From: Streptosporangium sp. NBC_01756
GTDB taxonomy: Bacteria > Actinomycetota > Actinomycetes > Streptosporangiales > Streptosporangiaceae
NCBI RefSeq assembly: GCF_035917975.1
Contig: NZ_CP109130.1
Span: forward strand, 3,224,001 to 3,288,000
DNA: 64,000 bases
Direction: 5' to 3'
This document shows positions 32,959-46,677 of this stretch, in pieces. The stretch's first letter is position 1. The number at the start of each line of letters is the position of its first letter. Position numbers and translations under genes: made by a program. The notes under the pieces were generated by a model, which saw only the letters and a list, made by a program, of their open reading frames with translations, ran no database searches and had not been told where the DNA came from.

Positions 32959-33005
32959 TGTCTCTTCAGCCGAGGTCAGGCGTCAGCCGCCGTCCCCGGC
33001 CCTTT

Positions 33006-34391
33006 TCAGGCCTTGCAGACGGCCGCGTAGTTCACCACGTCCGAGCCGGCGCCGTCGATCGCCAGCTTGACGCTGCCGCCCTTCAGGCCGTCCGAGTCGC
33101 TGGTGAACGAGACGGACTGGCTGCCCGCCGACGTGAAGTCGAGGGCGCCGGTCTTGACGACCGTGCCGTCGAGGGACCAGGTGTACTTGATCTTGATCGG
33201 GCCGGTGGCGTAGATGCTGCCGGTGCCGCTGACCGAGGCCTTCGGGCAGGTGGCCGCGGTCTGGGTGGCCGCCGTGCCGTTCTCGACCCATGCCTTCGCA
33301 GCCGGGGGAGCCACCTTGCAGGTGACCTTGCCCTCGACGGTGCCGCTGGTCGGGCCACCGAGGATCTCGATCGCCCGCTTGCTGGTCCCGGAGGCCGAGG
33401 CGCTCCAGGAGTCGCTCACGGTGCGGGACTGGTAGCCGTGGCCGCTGAAGTAGACGTCCTGCCAGCTGCCCGCGGAACCGTCACGGATCCAGCGGTACTT
33501 CACGTGGCCGCTGCCGTACGAAGCGCTGATCGTGCCGGTGAAGGTGCGGGCGACCGGGCAGTCACCCTCGTAGTTCGCCGGGGCGTCGACGGAGGCCGAG
33601 ACCTTCGGCGACGAGTCCCTGCACTCGATCCTGAAGTAGGAACGACCGGAGGAGGACTTGACCGGGCTGAGGATCTGCAGCTGCGCCCAGCCCCGGTAGT
33701 CGTCACGCGGCCTGATCGTGTGGTAGACCCTGCGCGAACCGTCGACGCGGACGGCGTCGCGGTCGACGACGTGACCGTTGACGACCCACTGGTAGCGCAC
33801 CCAGCGGTGGCTGGAGGAGGTGATGCGGCCGATCAGCGTCGCCGAGCAGTTGTTCTCGTCGACCCAGATCTGAGCACCGACGTGGCCGGTGTTGACGACC
33901 TGCTTGCCGCCGTCGCCCTCGTCGCCGCCACAGGAGACCGTGAAGTAACCCTTGGCGGAGGTCTTCTTGCGCGGCGCCAGGACCTCGACCGCCTGCCAGC
34001 CCTTGGTGTCACCGCCCTTGAAGGTCGACGACTCCTTGACAGTGGCGTTCTTGACGCCCTTGCCCTTGAGGGTGAACGTCTTGACCTTGCTCTTGGTGCC
34101 GTTGCCACGGAGCCAGCGGTAGGCGACCGTGGTCTTGCTCGCGTAGGTCTTCACCTTGATGTTCGACGAGAAGGTCACCTTGGTGGGGCACTCGTCGGAC
34201 TTCGCGGGGGAGGCCTTGGTCTTGCTGACCGAGACCACGGGCCTCGGCGTGGAGTGGGAGGAAGATGCCTTCCCCGCCTGGGTGGAGCTACTGGCCGCCG
34301 CTGCGGGCGAGGCCAGAAGCCCTGCCGCCATGGTTGCCAGCATGGCCGCGCTGGCTCCTGCGGCGGCTAGCTTTCGAGCTAGTCCGGACAT
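33006..34391 (-). CDS. secreted protein with four Ig-like repeats
   Basis: 461 aa. A Sec signal (MSGLARKLAAAGASAAMLAT, cleavage near ASPAAAA) precedes four beta-sandwich repeats of about 85-105 residues. Each has one disulfide-spaced Cys pair (C68-C154, C182-C257, C278-C358, C382-C459) and a Y-(R/Q/T)-W core (residues 91-93, 200-202, 299-301, 403-405). No catalytic motif, no LPXTG anchor. Probably a secreted or loosely bound surface protein for adhesion or the matrix. No family name is certain. It is alone in its transcript. Confidence 0.85.
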   Translation of the reverse strand: MSGLARKLAAAGASAAMLATMAAGLLASPAAAASSSTQAGKASSSHSTPRPVVSVSKTKASPAKSDECPTKVTFSSNIKVKTYASKTTVAYRWLRGNGTKSKVKTFTLKGKGVKNATVKESSTFKGGDTKGWQAVEVLAPRKKTSAKGYFTVSCGGDEGDGGKQVVNTGHVGAQIWVDENNCSATLIGRITSSSHRWVRYQWVVNGHVVDRDAVRVDGSRRVYHTIRPRDDYRGWAQLQILSPVKSSSGRSYFRIECRDSSPKVSASVDAPANYEGDCPVARTFTGTISASYGSGHVKYRWIRDGSAGSWQDVYFSGHGYQSRTVSDSWSASASGTSKRAIEILGGPTSGTVEGKVTCKVAPPAAKAWVENGTAATQTAATCPKASVSGTGSIYATGPIKIKYTWSLDGTVVKTGALDFTSAGSQSVSFTSDSDGLKGGSVKLAIDGAGSDVVNYAAVCKA

Positions 34392-34405
34392 GAGGGGATG
34401 CTCCG

Positions 34406-34422
34406 TTTCGTTAGGAACGAAA
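34406..34422 (-). promoter_or_regulatory. inverted repeat before the secreted protein gene
   Basis: TTTCGTT-AGG-AACGAAA, 7-bp arms, 15 bases upstream of the ATG in the leader; could be an operator or RNA hairpin. The stretch beyond (to 34560) is AT-rich and probably the promoter. Confidence 0.4.
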
Positions 34423-34561
34423 GTGCGCTCCGGAGACGGTTGCCGCCCCGACACCAGCTGTGCCGGGCCCCACGGCAAAGCCTCACTAAAGCTTCTTTAC
34501 CTAACCATAAAACGGAATGATCCCTCAATACTCCTTAAGTATAGGAAATGTCCAGATGCTG

Positions 34562-35521
34562 TCAGGGTTTAGATGCCAACCAGGCGATTCCATCCAAAAT
34601 GTCGTGTTCACTGACGACAACTTCTGTGAAGCCGTACCGCTCGACGATCCGGTTCAGAATCAGGGCGCCGGCACCGATCACGTCGACCCGGCCGGGGTGC
34701 ATGACGGGAATGGCCGCCCGCTCGTCATGGGACATCTCCAGCAGACGCCGGGAAATCTCACGGGTCCGAGCTGCCGGAATTCGTGAGTGGTGGATTTTAT
34801 GCGGGTCGTATTCCGGCAGATCAAGCGCCATTCCCGCAACGGTGGTGACCGAGCCCGCGAGGCCCACCAAGGTGAGTGCCCGCTCCACCGGCACCTCCTG
34901 GGCGACCCGGTCGAGCGCCTCGTCGATGTCGGCGAGCACGGCCTCGACCACCTCGGCGGCCGGCGGGGTGCCCGCGTCGCGCAGGTGCCGCTCGGTCAGC
35001 CGGACACAGCCGATGTCCACCGACAGTGCGGCCTCCACGTGCGTGGAGCCGAGCACGAACTCGGTGGAGCCGCCGCCGATGTCGACCACCAGGTACGGCG
35101 GGCGGGTGCCCTCGGGAGTGGGCAGGCCGGTCTCGGGCGAGAGCCGTACGAGATCGCGGGTGGCCCCGGCGAACGACAGCTCCGCCTCCTCGGCACCCGT
35201 GATCACTTCGGGCTCCACACCGAAGATCTCACGCACGCCGTCCACGAAGTCCTGCCGGTTGGCGGCGTCCCTGGTGGCGCTGGTGGCCACCACGCGGACC
35301 GTGGAGACGCCGTGCTGGGTGATGAGCTTGGCGTAGCCGCGCATCGCGGCGAACGTGCGCTCCAGAGCCTCGGGGGCCAGCCTGCCGGTCCTGTCCACCC
35401 CCTGGCCGAGCCGGACGATCTCCATCCGCCGCTCGACGTCGGTCAGGGCGTCGGCGTGGATGTCCCCGATGAGCAGGCGGACGGAATTGGTGCCACAGTC
35501 GATGGCGGCGACGCGGGTCAC
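34562..35521 (-). CDS. ppx: Ppx/GppA exopolyphosphatase
   Basis: 319 aa. Removes phosphate from polyphosphate or pppGpp. AAIDCGTNSVRLLIG is the phosphate-1 motif of the ASKHA fold, VVDIGGGSTEFVLG is phosphate-2, and LVGLAGSVTTVAGM the adenosine site. It is the short 310-320 aa type common in actinobacteria. GTG 35521 has GAGGAG five bases upstream and overlaps the stop of the DUF501 gene (GTGA). Confidence 0.9.
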   Translation of the reverse strand: MTRVAAIDCGTNSVRLLIGDIHADALTDVERRMEIVRLGQGVDRTGRLAPEALERTFAAMRGYAKLITQHGVSTVRVVATSATRDAANRQDFVDGVREIFGVEPEVITGAEEAELSFAGATRDLVRLSPETGLPTPEGTRPPYLVVDIGGGSTEFVLGSTHVEAALSVDIGCVRLTERHLRDAGTPPAAEVVEAVLADIDEALDRVAQEVPVERALTLVGLAGSVTTVAGMALDLPEYDPHKIHHSRIPAARTREISRRLLEMSHDERAAIPVMHPGRVDVIGAGALILNRIVERYGFTEVVVSEHDILDGIAWLASKP

Positions 35522-36084
35522 GTGGTCTCCTCTTGGGTGCTCGCGGTCCTGGCCGCCCTGTCGGTGGTCTCGGCTGCCCCGGCCTCGTCCACGGCGCAGC
35601 AGGGCCCGTCCGCCCACCACTCGCCGAGCGCGTCGAGGGCCTCCCGGCCGAACGGGTTGCTCCCGGGGACCGCGAGCTCGTGGCCGACCAGGGCGTGCAG
35701 GCACTTGACCCGGACCGGCATGCCTCCGGTGCTCTGCATGTCCCTCGGCAGCGGCTCCAGGCCGTCCTCGGCGGCGGCCTTGTCACGGCGCGCGACGTAG
35801 TCGTCGTGGGCGGCCTGGTAGGCCCGGGCCAGCTCCGGCTCCTCGGCGAGCCTGGCCTGCATGGCCCGCATCATCCCGGAGGTCTCCAGCGTGCCGATCG
35901 CCGAGGCGGCCCGTGGGCAGGTCAGATAGAACAAGGTCGGGAAGGGCGACCCGTCGGGGAGCCGGGGCGCGGTCTCCACCACATCGGGCAGCCCGCACGG
36001 ACAGCGGTGCGCCACCCGCCGCAGGCCTCGCGGCGTCCGGCCGAGCTGCCGCTCCACCGCCGCCATATCGCGATCATCAACCAT
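35518..36084 (-). CDS. DUF501 family protein
   Basis: 188 aa of unknown function. GRTPRGLRRVAHRCPCGLPDVV, FPTLFYLTCPRA and GGMPVRVKCLHALVGHELA are the conserved segments, with cysteines that could bind metal. It is always found in this neighbourhood (eno - divIC - DUF501 - ppx) in actinobacteria. ATG 36084; the frame extends further without signal. Confidence 0.88.
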   Translation of the reverse strand: MVDDRDMAAVERQLGRTPRGLRRVAHRCPCGLPDVVETAPRLPDGSPFPTLFYLTCPRAASAIGTLETSGMMRAMQARLAEEPELARAYQAAHDDYVARRDKAAAEDGLEPLPRDMQSTGGMPVRVKCLHALVGHELAVPGSNPFGREALDALGEWWADGPCCAVDEAGAAETTDRAARTASTQEETT

Positions 36085-36125
36085 CCGTGACACTCCCTGA
36101 GAACACGAGGACCAGGGTATCGGGG

Positions 36126-36533
36126 TCACCCCGCAGGCTTGGCCACCTTCTGGCCCTTCCCGGTGTCGGCCGCCTCGACCGACTCCCAGAGCGTCTGGTA
36201 CCACGGCGGCCCGGCGACCTTCTTCTCCCCTGCGGTGCCCTTGCCCTCGGCGGGTTTCTCCCCCATGACGACATAGCACTTGTGCCCGGGATCGCAGTAG
36301 AAGAGCCGTTCCCTGGCCTGCCGCTTGATGTAACCGGGGTCCTGGAGCTGCTTGCGCCGGTCGTCCAGGGCCTTGATGGCCTCAAGCTCTCTGGTCTGCT
36401 GCTGCTGGAGCTGGGAGATGTGGCGGCGCTGCGCGATGTACTCCCTGACCGGGTAGGCGAGGCTCATGGCGTTCGCGCACACCACGATCGCGAGAATCGC
36501 GGCCCGTCCCGTCAACTGCGGCCGTTTCGCCAT
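36126..36533 (-). CDS. septum formation initiator (FtsB/DivIC-like)
   Basis: 135 aa, single-pass membrane protein. One helix (AAILAIVVCANAMSLAYPV) then a coiled coil (ISQLQQQQTRELEAIKALDDRRKQL) and DPGYIKRQARERLFYCDPGHKCYV, the family signature. It takes part in the divisome with FtsL/FtsQ. GGGGAGAGG sits three bases before ATG 36533; ATG 36563 is a weaker alternative. Confidence 0.88.
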   Translation of the reverse strand: MAKRPQLTGRAAILAIVVCANAMSLAYPVREYIAQRRHISQLQQQQTRELEAIKALDDRRKQLQDPGYIKRQARERLFYCDPGHKCYVVMGEKPAEGKGTAGEKKVAGPPWYQTLWESVEAADTGKGQKVAKPAG

Positions 36534-36728
36534 GCGCCTCTCCCCGTCCGTACTCTCCGCCATGCCGCGCCCACCGGCGCGGGCACCGTTTCCGGCGGCC
36601 CCCCGCACCGGGGCCGGGACTCCGCCGGACGGACCGCCCCGGGTCACCACCGGGACGCCGGCACCGGAGGGCCTTCCCACGGTACGGCTCGCGCCCGGCC
36701 AAATCGGGCGCAAGCCGTAGGTGTGAAA

Positions 36729-38015
<1,287 letters not shown>

Positions 38016-38089
38016 CTAAAGTCGCAGGACAGTTTGCCTCAGAAGCCTACCGAGGCCTACTTGCCGGTACGGCGACCGCCATACCCGGA

Positions 38090-38222
38090 CGGGCCGGCCG
38101 CGCCGCGGGACACGTCCCCCTCGGGACACGCCGCCCGGGAACACCGCCCGGGAACGCGCCTCTCAGCGCACACCGCCCGGGAGCGCACCCCCTCGCAGGG
38201 CACACCGCCCGGAACGCACCGC
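38090..38222. repeat. short degenerate repeats between eno and mazG
   Basis: CACCGCCCGGGA and near variants occur four to five times (for example near 38132, 38142, 38170 and 38203), with irregular spacing. No coding frame is supported. Confidence 0.55.
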
Positions 38223-38224
38223 GC

Positions 38225-39256
38225 TCAGGACGCCCCGCTCCGGGGATCGCCGCCCGCCTCCCAGGCGCGAACCCGGTCGCGGTAGGCGCGGGCGGCGGCG
38301 CGCAGCTCGGCCTCCGGGTCGAGGCCGGCCGCGTGCGCCTGCCGTACGAGATCGAAGAGCCGCGCGCCCAGGCCCACGGCGGGCTCGGCGGGCTCGGCGG
38401 GCTCGGCAGAGCCGGGGAGGGCGGCGGAGCCGGGGAGGTCGGAGCGGCCCGGGAGGAGGCCGGCGGGGGCTCCGGCGCGCTCGGCGCGGCGCAGGAGCTG
38501 GGCGGTCAGGGACAGCGCGGGCTGGCCCATCGGGACACCGTCCAGGACGGATCCCGCGTCGCCGTCGTTCTTGGCCGCGCGCTCGGCCGCCTTGATGGTC
38601 TCCCAGTTGTCGCTGACCTCCTCGGCGCCCTCCACCCGGGTGTCCGCGAAGACGTGCGGGTGGCGGCGGACGAGCTTGGCGACGATCCCCTCGGCCACGT
38701 CGTCGATGTCGAACCCGCCGGAGCGCTCGTGGGCGACCCGCGCGTGGAAGGCCACCTGTAGGAGCAGGTCGCCCAGCTCCTCGCGCAGGGCGGTGTGGTC
38801 GCCCTCCTCGATGGTCTCCAGCACCTCGTAGGCCTCTTCGAGGAGGTACGGCGCCAGCGACTCGTGGGTCTGCCCGGCGTCCCAGGGGCAGTTCACCCGG
38901 AGGCGGTCCATCACCGCGACCAGATCGAGCAGCCGGGCCCCCGGCAGGTCGTACGAGCCCGGCACCACCTCGATCACCGGCGGGTCGTCGAGCGCCACCG
39001 CCGCGTAGCCGATGGAGCGCATCAGGGCCTCATCGGCCTCCAGCCACACGACGGTCCCGCCGCCTGCCTCCCGCACCAGCCCCGCCGGGTCCGGCGGGGC
39101 GACCTCGACGGAGATCCCGGCGTCCGCGAGGTAGGGCAGGTGCGGGTGGTCCGCCGACGCGGTGCGCACCGGACCCTCCTGGAGGACCTGCCAGGCACGG
39201 TGGCTGAGCAGCCCCGGGGCGACCCGGGGCGAGGTGGTGACGACGATCAGGGGCAT
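38225..39256 (-). CDS. mazG: nucleoside triphosphate pyrophosphohydrolase MazG
   Basis: 343 aa. LRVNCPWDAGQTHESLAPYLLEEAYEVLETI and LREELGDLLLQVAFH give the MazG EExxE and ExxD metal sites; the first ~110 residues form an N-terminal domain seen in actinobacterial MazG. Cleaves non-canonical dNTPs. A Pro/Ala/Gly insertion (LPGSAALPGSAEPAEPAEPA) interrupts the C-terminal part. It follows mfd and the SurA-like gene on the same strand. Confidence 0.92.
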   Translation of the reverse strand: MPLIVVTTSPRVAPGLLSHRAWQVLQEGPVRTASADHPHLPYLADAGISVEVAPPDPAGLVREAGGGTVVWLEADEALMRSIGYAAVALDDPPVIEVVPGSYDLPGARLLDLVAVMDRLRVNCPWDAGQTHESLAPYLLEEAYEVLETIEEGDHTALREELGDLLLQVAFHARVAHERSGGFDIDDVAEGIVAKLVRRHPHVFADTRVEGAEEVSDNWETIKAAERAAKNDGDAGSVLDGVPMGQPALSLTAQLLRRAERAGAPAGLLPGRSDLPGSAALPGSAEPAEPAEPAVGLGARLFDLVRQAHAAGLDPEAELRAAARAYRDRVRAWEAGGDPRSGAS

Positions 39257-39265
39257 GCCCCGAGG

Positions 39266-39898
39266 CTACTGCTGCGGCGCGGCCTCGGCCTGAGCGGCGG
39301 GGGCCTTGCCGAAGCGGTCGTTGGTGAGGAAGATACGCGGCTGCTGCTGGCTCGGCTGCGCGTTGAACGTGCCGTAGCGGGGGTTCCAGGAGATCTTCAC
39401 GGCCTGGACGTCCTTGCTCGCCAGCTGAGAACCCCGCTGCAGGGCGGCCTGGTCGGTGCCTCCGCCGTACTTGGCCGCGAGCTTGCTGGCCAGCAGGCTC
39501 GCCTTGGCGTAGGCGCGCATCTGCGACGGCGGCACGGCCTGCTGAAGCATCTGCTGTTCGTACTGCGCCTGACCGCCGGCGGTCGAGATCAGCTGGTCGA
39601 TCTCCCCGTCGGTCGCCGTGACGCCCTTGCGCTCGGCCGCGATGGTGAGCTGCTTGGCGGTGGCGGTCTGGTACAGCACGAGCTGCGGGAGGCTGCCGTA
39701 GGACTGCAACTGCGCCGCGGAACCGCCGGCCTTGGCCAGCGCGGCCTCCAGCTCCCGCACGTCACCGTCCAGCTGGCTGGAGCTGATCCGCTGCCCGCCC
39801 ACGACGGCGGCGGCCCCGGCCTGCGTCGGAGAGCAGGCGGTCAGCGCGACACCCGCGGCGGCGACCGCCAGGATGACACGCACTCGAGTCGACTTCAC
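39266..39898 (-). CDS. SurA-N-like lipoprotein
   Basis: 210 aa. Lipoprotein signal VILAVAAAGVALTAC; then AAVVGGQRISSSQLDGDV, the start of the SurA N-terminal chaperone fold, and a helical body. The parvulin domain is missing. The role is probably binding of exported proteins. GTG 39898 has AAGGGA six bases upstream; GTG 39913 is less likely. Confidence 0.78.
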   Translation of the reverse strand: MKSTRVRVILAVAAAGVALTACSPTQAGAAAVVGGQRISSSQLDGDVRELEAALAKAGGSAAQLQSYGSLPQLVLYQTATAKQLTIAAERKGVTATDGEIDQLISTAGGQAQYEQQMLQQAVPPSQMRAYAKASLLASKLAAKYGGGTDQAALQRGSQLASKDVQAVKISWNPRYGTFNAQPSQQQPRIFLTNDRFGKAPAAQAEAAPQQ

Positions 39899-39925
39899 AT
39901 CGGGTCCCTTCACGACAGACGCCGC

Positions 39926-43456
<3,531 letters not shown>

Positions 43457-43592
43457 CAGTTCGCCCACAGCCCCACGACGGCAACACGACAGGCCCCCGG
43501 CCGTCAGGGCACGGGGGTTCGGTTCCAGGTTACTGGTCTCGGCGACCGGCCTTCCGCAGAGAGGCCGCTCCCGGGGCGAGAGGAAATGCACG

Positions 43593-44360
43593 ATGAATCG
43601 TGTTGAGATGACTACTCTTAGTAACATGTCAGAGGTACGGTCGGTCGTCGCGCGAGACGACATATTCAGTCGGCGGATCCGCGAGCAGTGGACAGGGCAG
43701 TCAGGTCGGCGGCTCGACGCCCTGATCGCCGGGTGCGGGTGGCCCGAGCCGCTGCAGCTGGAGCTGGACGAGATGGAGGCGCGGGTCACCGGGATCGACG
43801 AGGACCTGCCGGCGCTGCGGGCCAGCACGTCCGCCCGCAAGGACCTGGACTCCTGGTCGCTGGGCGACCTGCGCTCGGTGCCGGTGCCGCCGAGGGCGTT
43901 CGACATCGTCTACGTGTCGTTCCTGCTGGAGCGGATCGAGCATCCCGAGCTGGTGCTCGACCGGCTGCTCACCGGCCTGCGACCGGGCGGGCTGCTGCTG
44001 CTTCAGATGCGTGACAGGACCTCCGCCTACGGGACGTACGACCGGCTGATGCCCTCGGCGCTACGACGGCTGCTGTGGCGCAGGTTCGCCCCGGACGGCG
44101 CCGTGGGGCCCCTGCCTCCTTGCTACGGGCAGATAACCTCACGGGAGGGGATGCACTCCTTCTGCCTGACCCGCGGGCTCATGGTGACCGACGACGCCTC
44201 CGCCACCAGCGGACCGGCGCTGCGCGGCCCGCTGGGCGGGCTGGTCCGCACCGCCTGCTCGCTGCTGGAGACCCTGTCCAGGGGGCGGTGGCCCGCCTCC
44301 CGCGATGAGATCATCATGGTGATCCGCAAGCCCCAGAGCCACTTCGCCCGGCTGATCTGA
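43593..44360 (+). CDS. class I SAM methyltransferase-like protein
   Basis: 255 aa. LDALIAGCGWPEPLQLELDEMEARVTGID is like the SAM motif I (loop GCG instead of the usual D-x-G-x-G), and FDIVYVSFLLERIEHPELVLDRLLTGLRPGGLLLLQM is the motif II-IV region of Methyltransf_11 proteins. The substrate is unknown. It is divergent from mfd and ends 70 bases before cysC; a glycan or lipid target is possible. GAGAGGA precedes ATG 43593; ATG 43626 is possible. Confidence 0.75.
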   Translation: MNRVEMTTLSNMSEVRSVVARDDIFSRRIREQWTGQSGRRLDALIAGCGWPEPLQLELDEMEARVTGIDEDLPALRASTSARKDLDSWSLGDLRSVPVPPRAFDIVYVSFLLERIEHPELVLDRLLTGLRPGGLLLLQMRDRTSAYGTYDRLMPSALRRLLWRRFAPDGAVGPLPPCYGQITSREGMHSFCLTRGLMVTDDASATSGPALRGPLGGLVRTACSLLETLSRGRWPASRDEIIMVIRKPQSHFARLI

Positions 44361-44430
44361 GGGGCGGCCGGCTGGTGTCCGGGAAGCGGAGTGGGTAAGG
44401 TGGCGAAATCCGACTAATTCGATCGGGATT

Positions 44431-45669
44431 GTGGAGCTGATGACGGCGCCTTTCGACTGGACCCCCGACGCCCATGAGCTGGCCGATCTGGAGTTGCTGC
44501 TCTCCGGTGCCTTCCAGCCGCTGACCGGTTTTCTGAGCTCGGCGGACACGCACGCGGTGGAGGATCACGGCACGCTGGCCGACGGCACGCCGTGGCCCGC
44601 TCCCGTGTCGCTCACCCTGCCGGACGACCATCCCGCCGTCCCCGGCGACCGGATCACGCTACGCGACCCCGAGGGCGCCGCCCTGGCCGTGCTGACCGTC
44701 ACCGAGCGCGCCGACGGTTCCGCCGCCGGGCCGGTGGAGGCGCTGGAGGCGCCCGAGCACGGGCCGTTCGCCCGGTTGCGCCGCACCCCCGCCGAGATCC
44801 GCAAGGAGTTCGCCGGCCGGGAGGTGCTGGCGGTCACCATGCGCGGACCGCTGGACGACCTGGAGGAGATCAGGGCGACCGCCGAGGAGTTGGACGCGGC
44901 CGTCCTGCTGCTCCCCCTGGCCTTCGGCGAAGGCGGGCCCGCGGTGGTCCGCGCCGCGCTGACGGCCCGCGACCGGCTGCCCGAGGGCACGCTCGTGGCC
45001 GTGGTGCCGCTCGCGCCCCGGCAGGAGCCCAGCATCGACCTGGAGCTGCGCGAGCACGTGGCCGAGGCGTACGGCGCGACGGAGCACCTGGCCGGCCCCG
45101 AGCCCGTGACGCTTCCCGGGCCTCCGCACCGGCGGGGGCTGGTGGTCTTCTTCACCGGCCTGTCGGGTTCCGGCAAGTCCACGGTGGCACGAGGACTGCG
45201 GGACGCGCTGCTGGAGCGCGGCAGCCGTACGGTCACCTATCTGGACGGCGACGTGGTCCGCCACCTGCTGTCGGCGGGGCTGAGCTTCTCCAAACAGGAC
45301 CGCGACCTGAACATCCGCCGGATCGGGTTCGTCGCCGCCGAGGCCGCCAGGCACGGCGGGCTGGCGATCTGCGCGCCCATAGCGCCCTACGCCGCCACCC
45401 GCGACGAGGTCCGCGCGATGGTCGAGGCCGTCGGCGCCGACTTCCTGCTGGTCCACGTGGCCACCCCGCTCGCCGAGTGCGAGCGCCGCGACCGCAAGGG
45501 GCTCTACGCCAAGGCCAGGGCCGGGCTCATCCCCGAGTTCACCGGCATCTCCGACCCCTACGAGGAGCCCGACGACGCGGATCTGGTCGTCGACACCACG
45601 TCGATCAGTGTGGAGCGGGCCGTCCATCAGGTGCTGGACCCGTTGATCCAGGGAGGGTGGGTCCGTTGA
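44431..45669 (+). CDS. cysC: APS kinase with degenerate ATP-sulfurylase-like N-domain
   Basis: 412 aa. Residues 1-235 begin with the ATP-sulfurylase PUA-like fold (ELADLELLLSGAFQPLTGFLS), but the catalytic (Q)xRNPxHxxH motif reads TMRGPLDDLEE (136-146), without the histidines. Residues 236-410 are a full APS kinase: Walker A GLSGSGKST (243-251), YLDGDVVRHLL, LSFSKQDRDLNIRR, KGLYAKARAGLIPEFTGI. It makes PAPS from APS. The real sulfurylase is CysDN at 57-59 kb. ATG 44440 is an alternative start. First gene of the sulfated-glycan region. Confidence 0.9.
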   Translation: MELMTAPFDWTPDAHELADLELLLSGAFQPLTGFLSSADTHAVEDHGTLADGTPWPAPVSLTLPDDHPAVPGDRITLRDPEGAALAVLTVTERADGSAAGPVEALEAPEHGPFARLRRTPAEIRKEFAGREVLAVTMRGPLDDLEEIRATAEELDAAVLLLPLAFGEGGPAVVRAALTARDRLPEGTLVAVVPLAPRQEPSIDLELREHVAEAYGATEHLAGPEPVTLPGPPHRRGLVVFFTGLSGSGKSTVARGLRDALLERGSRTVTYLDGDVVRHLLSAGLSFSKQDRDLNIRRIGFVAAEAARHGGLAICAPIAPYAATRDEVRAMVEAVGADFLLVHVATPLAECERRDRKGLYAKARAGLIPEFTGISDPYEEPDDADLVVDTTSISVERAVHQVLDPLIQGGWVR

Positions 45670-45714
45670 GGACACGGACACGCGTAGCGAACCGGAGGGA
45701 GGGGTGACCGGCCG

Positions 45715-46677
45715 ATGACCATCGACCTGCCCCTCGCCATCGGCTCGTTCTTCGTCGCGATCGTCGTCGGTCTGACCGGTATGGGCGGCGGCGCGCTGAT
45801 GACGCCGATGATGATGCTGTTCTTCAACGTGCCGCCCCTGGCGGCCGTCTCCAGCGACCTCGTCGCCTCCGCCGTGATGAAGCCGATCGGCGGGGTCGTC
45901 CACATGCGGAGGGGCACGGTCAACCTGCGGCTGGTCGGCTGGCTGTGCGCGGGATCGGTGCCCGCGGCATTCTGCGGCGTCCTCGTGGCCCGGTCCTTCG
46001 GGGACGGCGAGCAGGTCCAGCAGACGATCAAGTACGCCCTGGGCGGCGCACTGCTGCTGGCCGTCGCGGGGCTGGTCGCCAAGGCCTGGCTCTCGCGGCA
46101 CGAGGATCGCGCGGGGAAGGTCTCGGCGGACCTCGGCGAGATCGTCGTGCGCGCATTTCCGACCTTACTGGTCGGTATGATCGGTGGCCTGGTCGTCGGG
46201 ATCTCGTCCGTGGGCTCGGGATCACTGATCATCGTGGCGCTGCTCGCGCTCTACCCCGCGCTGAAGGCCAACCAGCTCGTCGGCACCGACCTCGTCCAGG
46301 CCGTCCCCCTGGTCGTGTCGGCCGCCCTCGGCCACCTGCTCTTCGGCGACTTCCAGCTCGACGTCACCACCTCGCTGCTGGCCGGTTCGATTCCCGGCGT
46401 CTACCTGGGCGCGCGGATCTCGGCCCGGGCGCCCGGCGGGATCATCCGGGCGCTGCTCGCGGTGGTGCTGCTGGCATCCGCCCTGAAGCTTCTCGACGTG
46501 GGAAACGCGGCCACGCTCTGGATCCTGGCCGCCGCCGTGGCGGCCGGAGCCACCGGGTGGTCACTGCTCGGGCACCGCACCCGCCCGGAGGGCGGAGTCA
46601 CGGGCGAGGTCGGAGAAGGTCCGCAGGCCGCCGGGAGTGGTGTCGAACCGGGTGTCCCCCCGGGGCGCACGCGGTGA
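45715..46677 (+). CDS. TauE/SafE family permease
   Basis: 320 aa, eight to nine helices; LTGMGGGALMTPMMML and its second half GISSVGSGSLIIVALLALY are the two TauE/SafE repeats. The family moves sulfite, sulfonates or sulfate. It is 45 bases downstream of cysC and on the same strand, so it may supply or remove sulfur anions for PAPS formation. The tail runs antisense into the next gene by 117 bases. A GGAGGG tract precedes the ATG. Confidence 0.85.
   Translation: MTIDLPLAIGSFFVAIVVGLTGMGGGALMTPMMMLFFNVPPLAAVSSDLVASAVMKPIGGVVHMRRGTVNLRLVGWLCAGSVPAAFCGVLVARSFGDGEQVQQTIKYALGGALLLAVAGLVAKAWLSRHEDRAGKVSADLGEIVVRAFPTLLVGMIGGLVVGISSVGSGSLIIVALLALYPALKANQLVGTDLVQAVPLVVSAALGHLLFGDFQLDVTTSLLAGSIPGVYLGARISARAPGGIIRALLAVVLLASALKLLDVGNAATLWILAAAVAAGATGWSLLGHRTRPEGGVTGEVGEGPQAAGSGVEPGVPPGRTR

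Noticed and set aside
34392..34560. riboswitch upstream of the secreted protein
   Set aside because: No match to c-di-AMP, c-di-GMP, cobalamin or M-box consensus on reading; only a short inverted repeat is visible.
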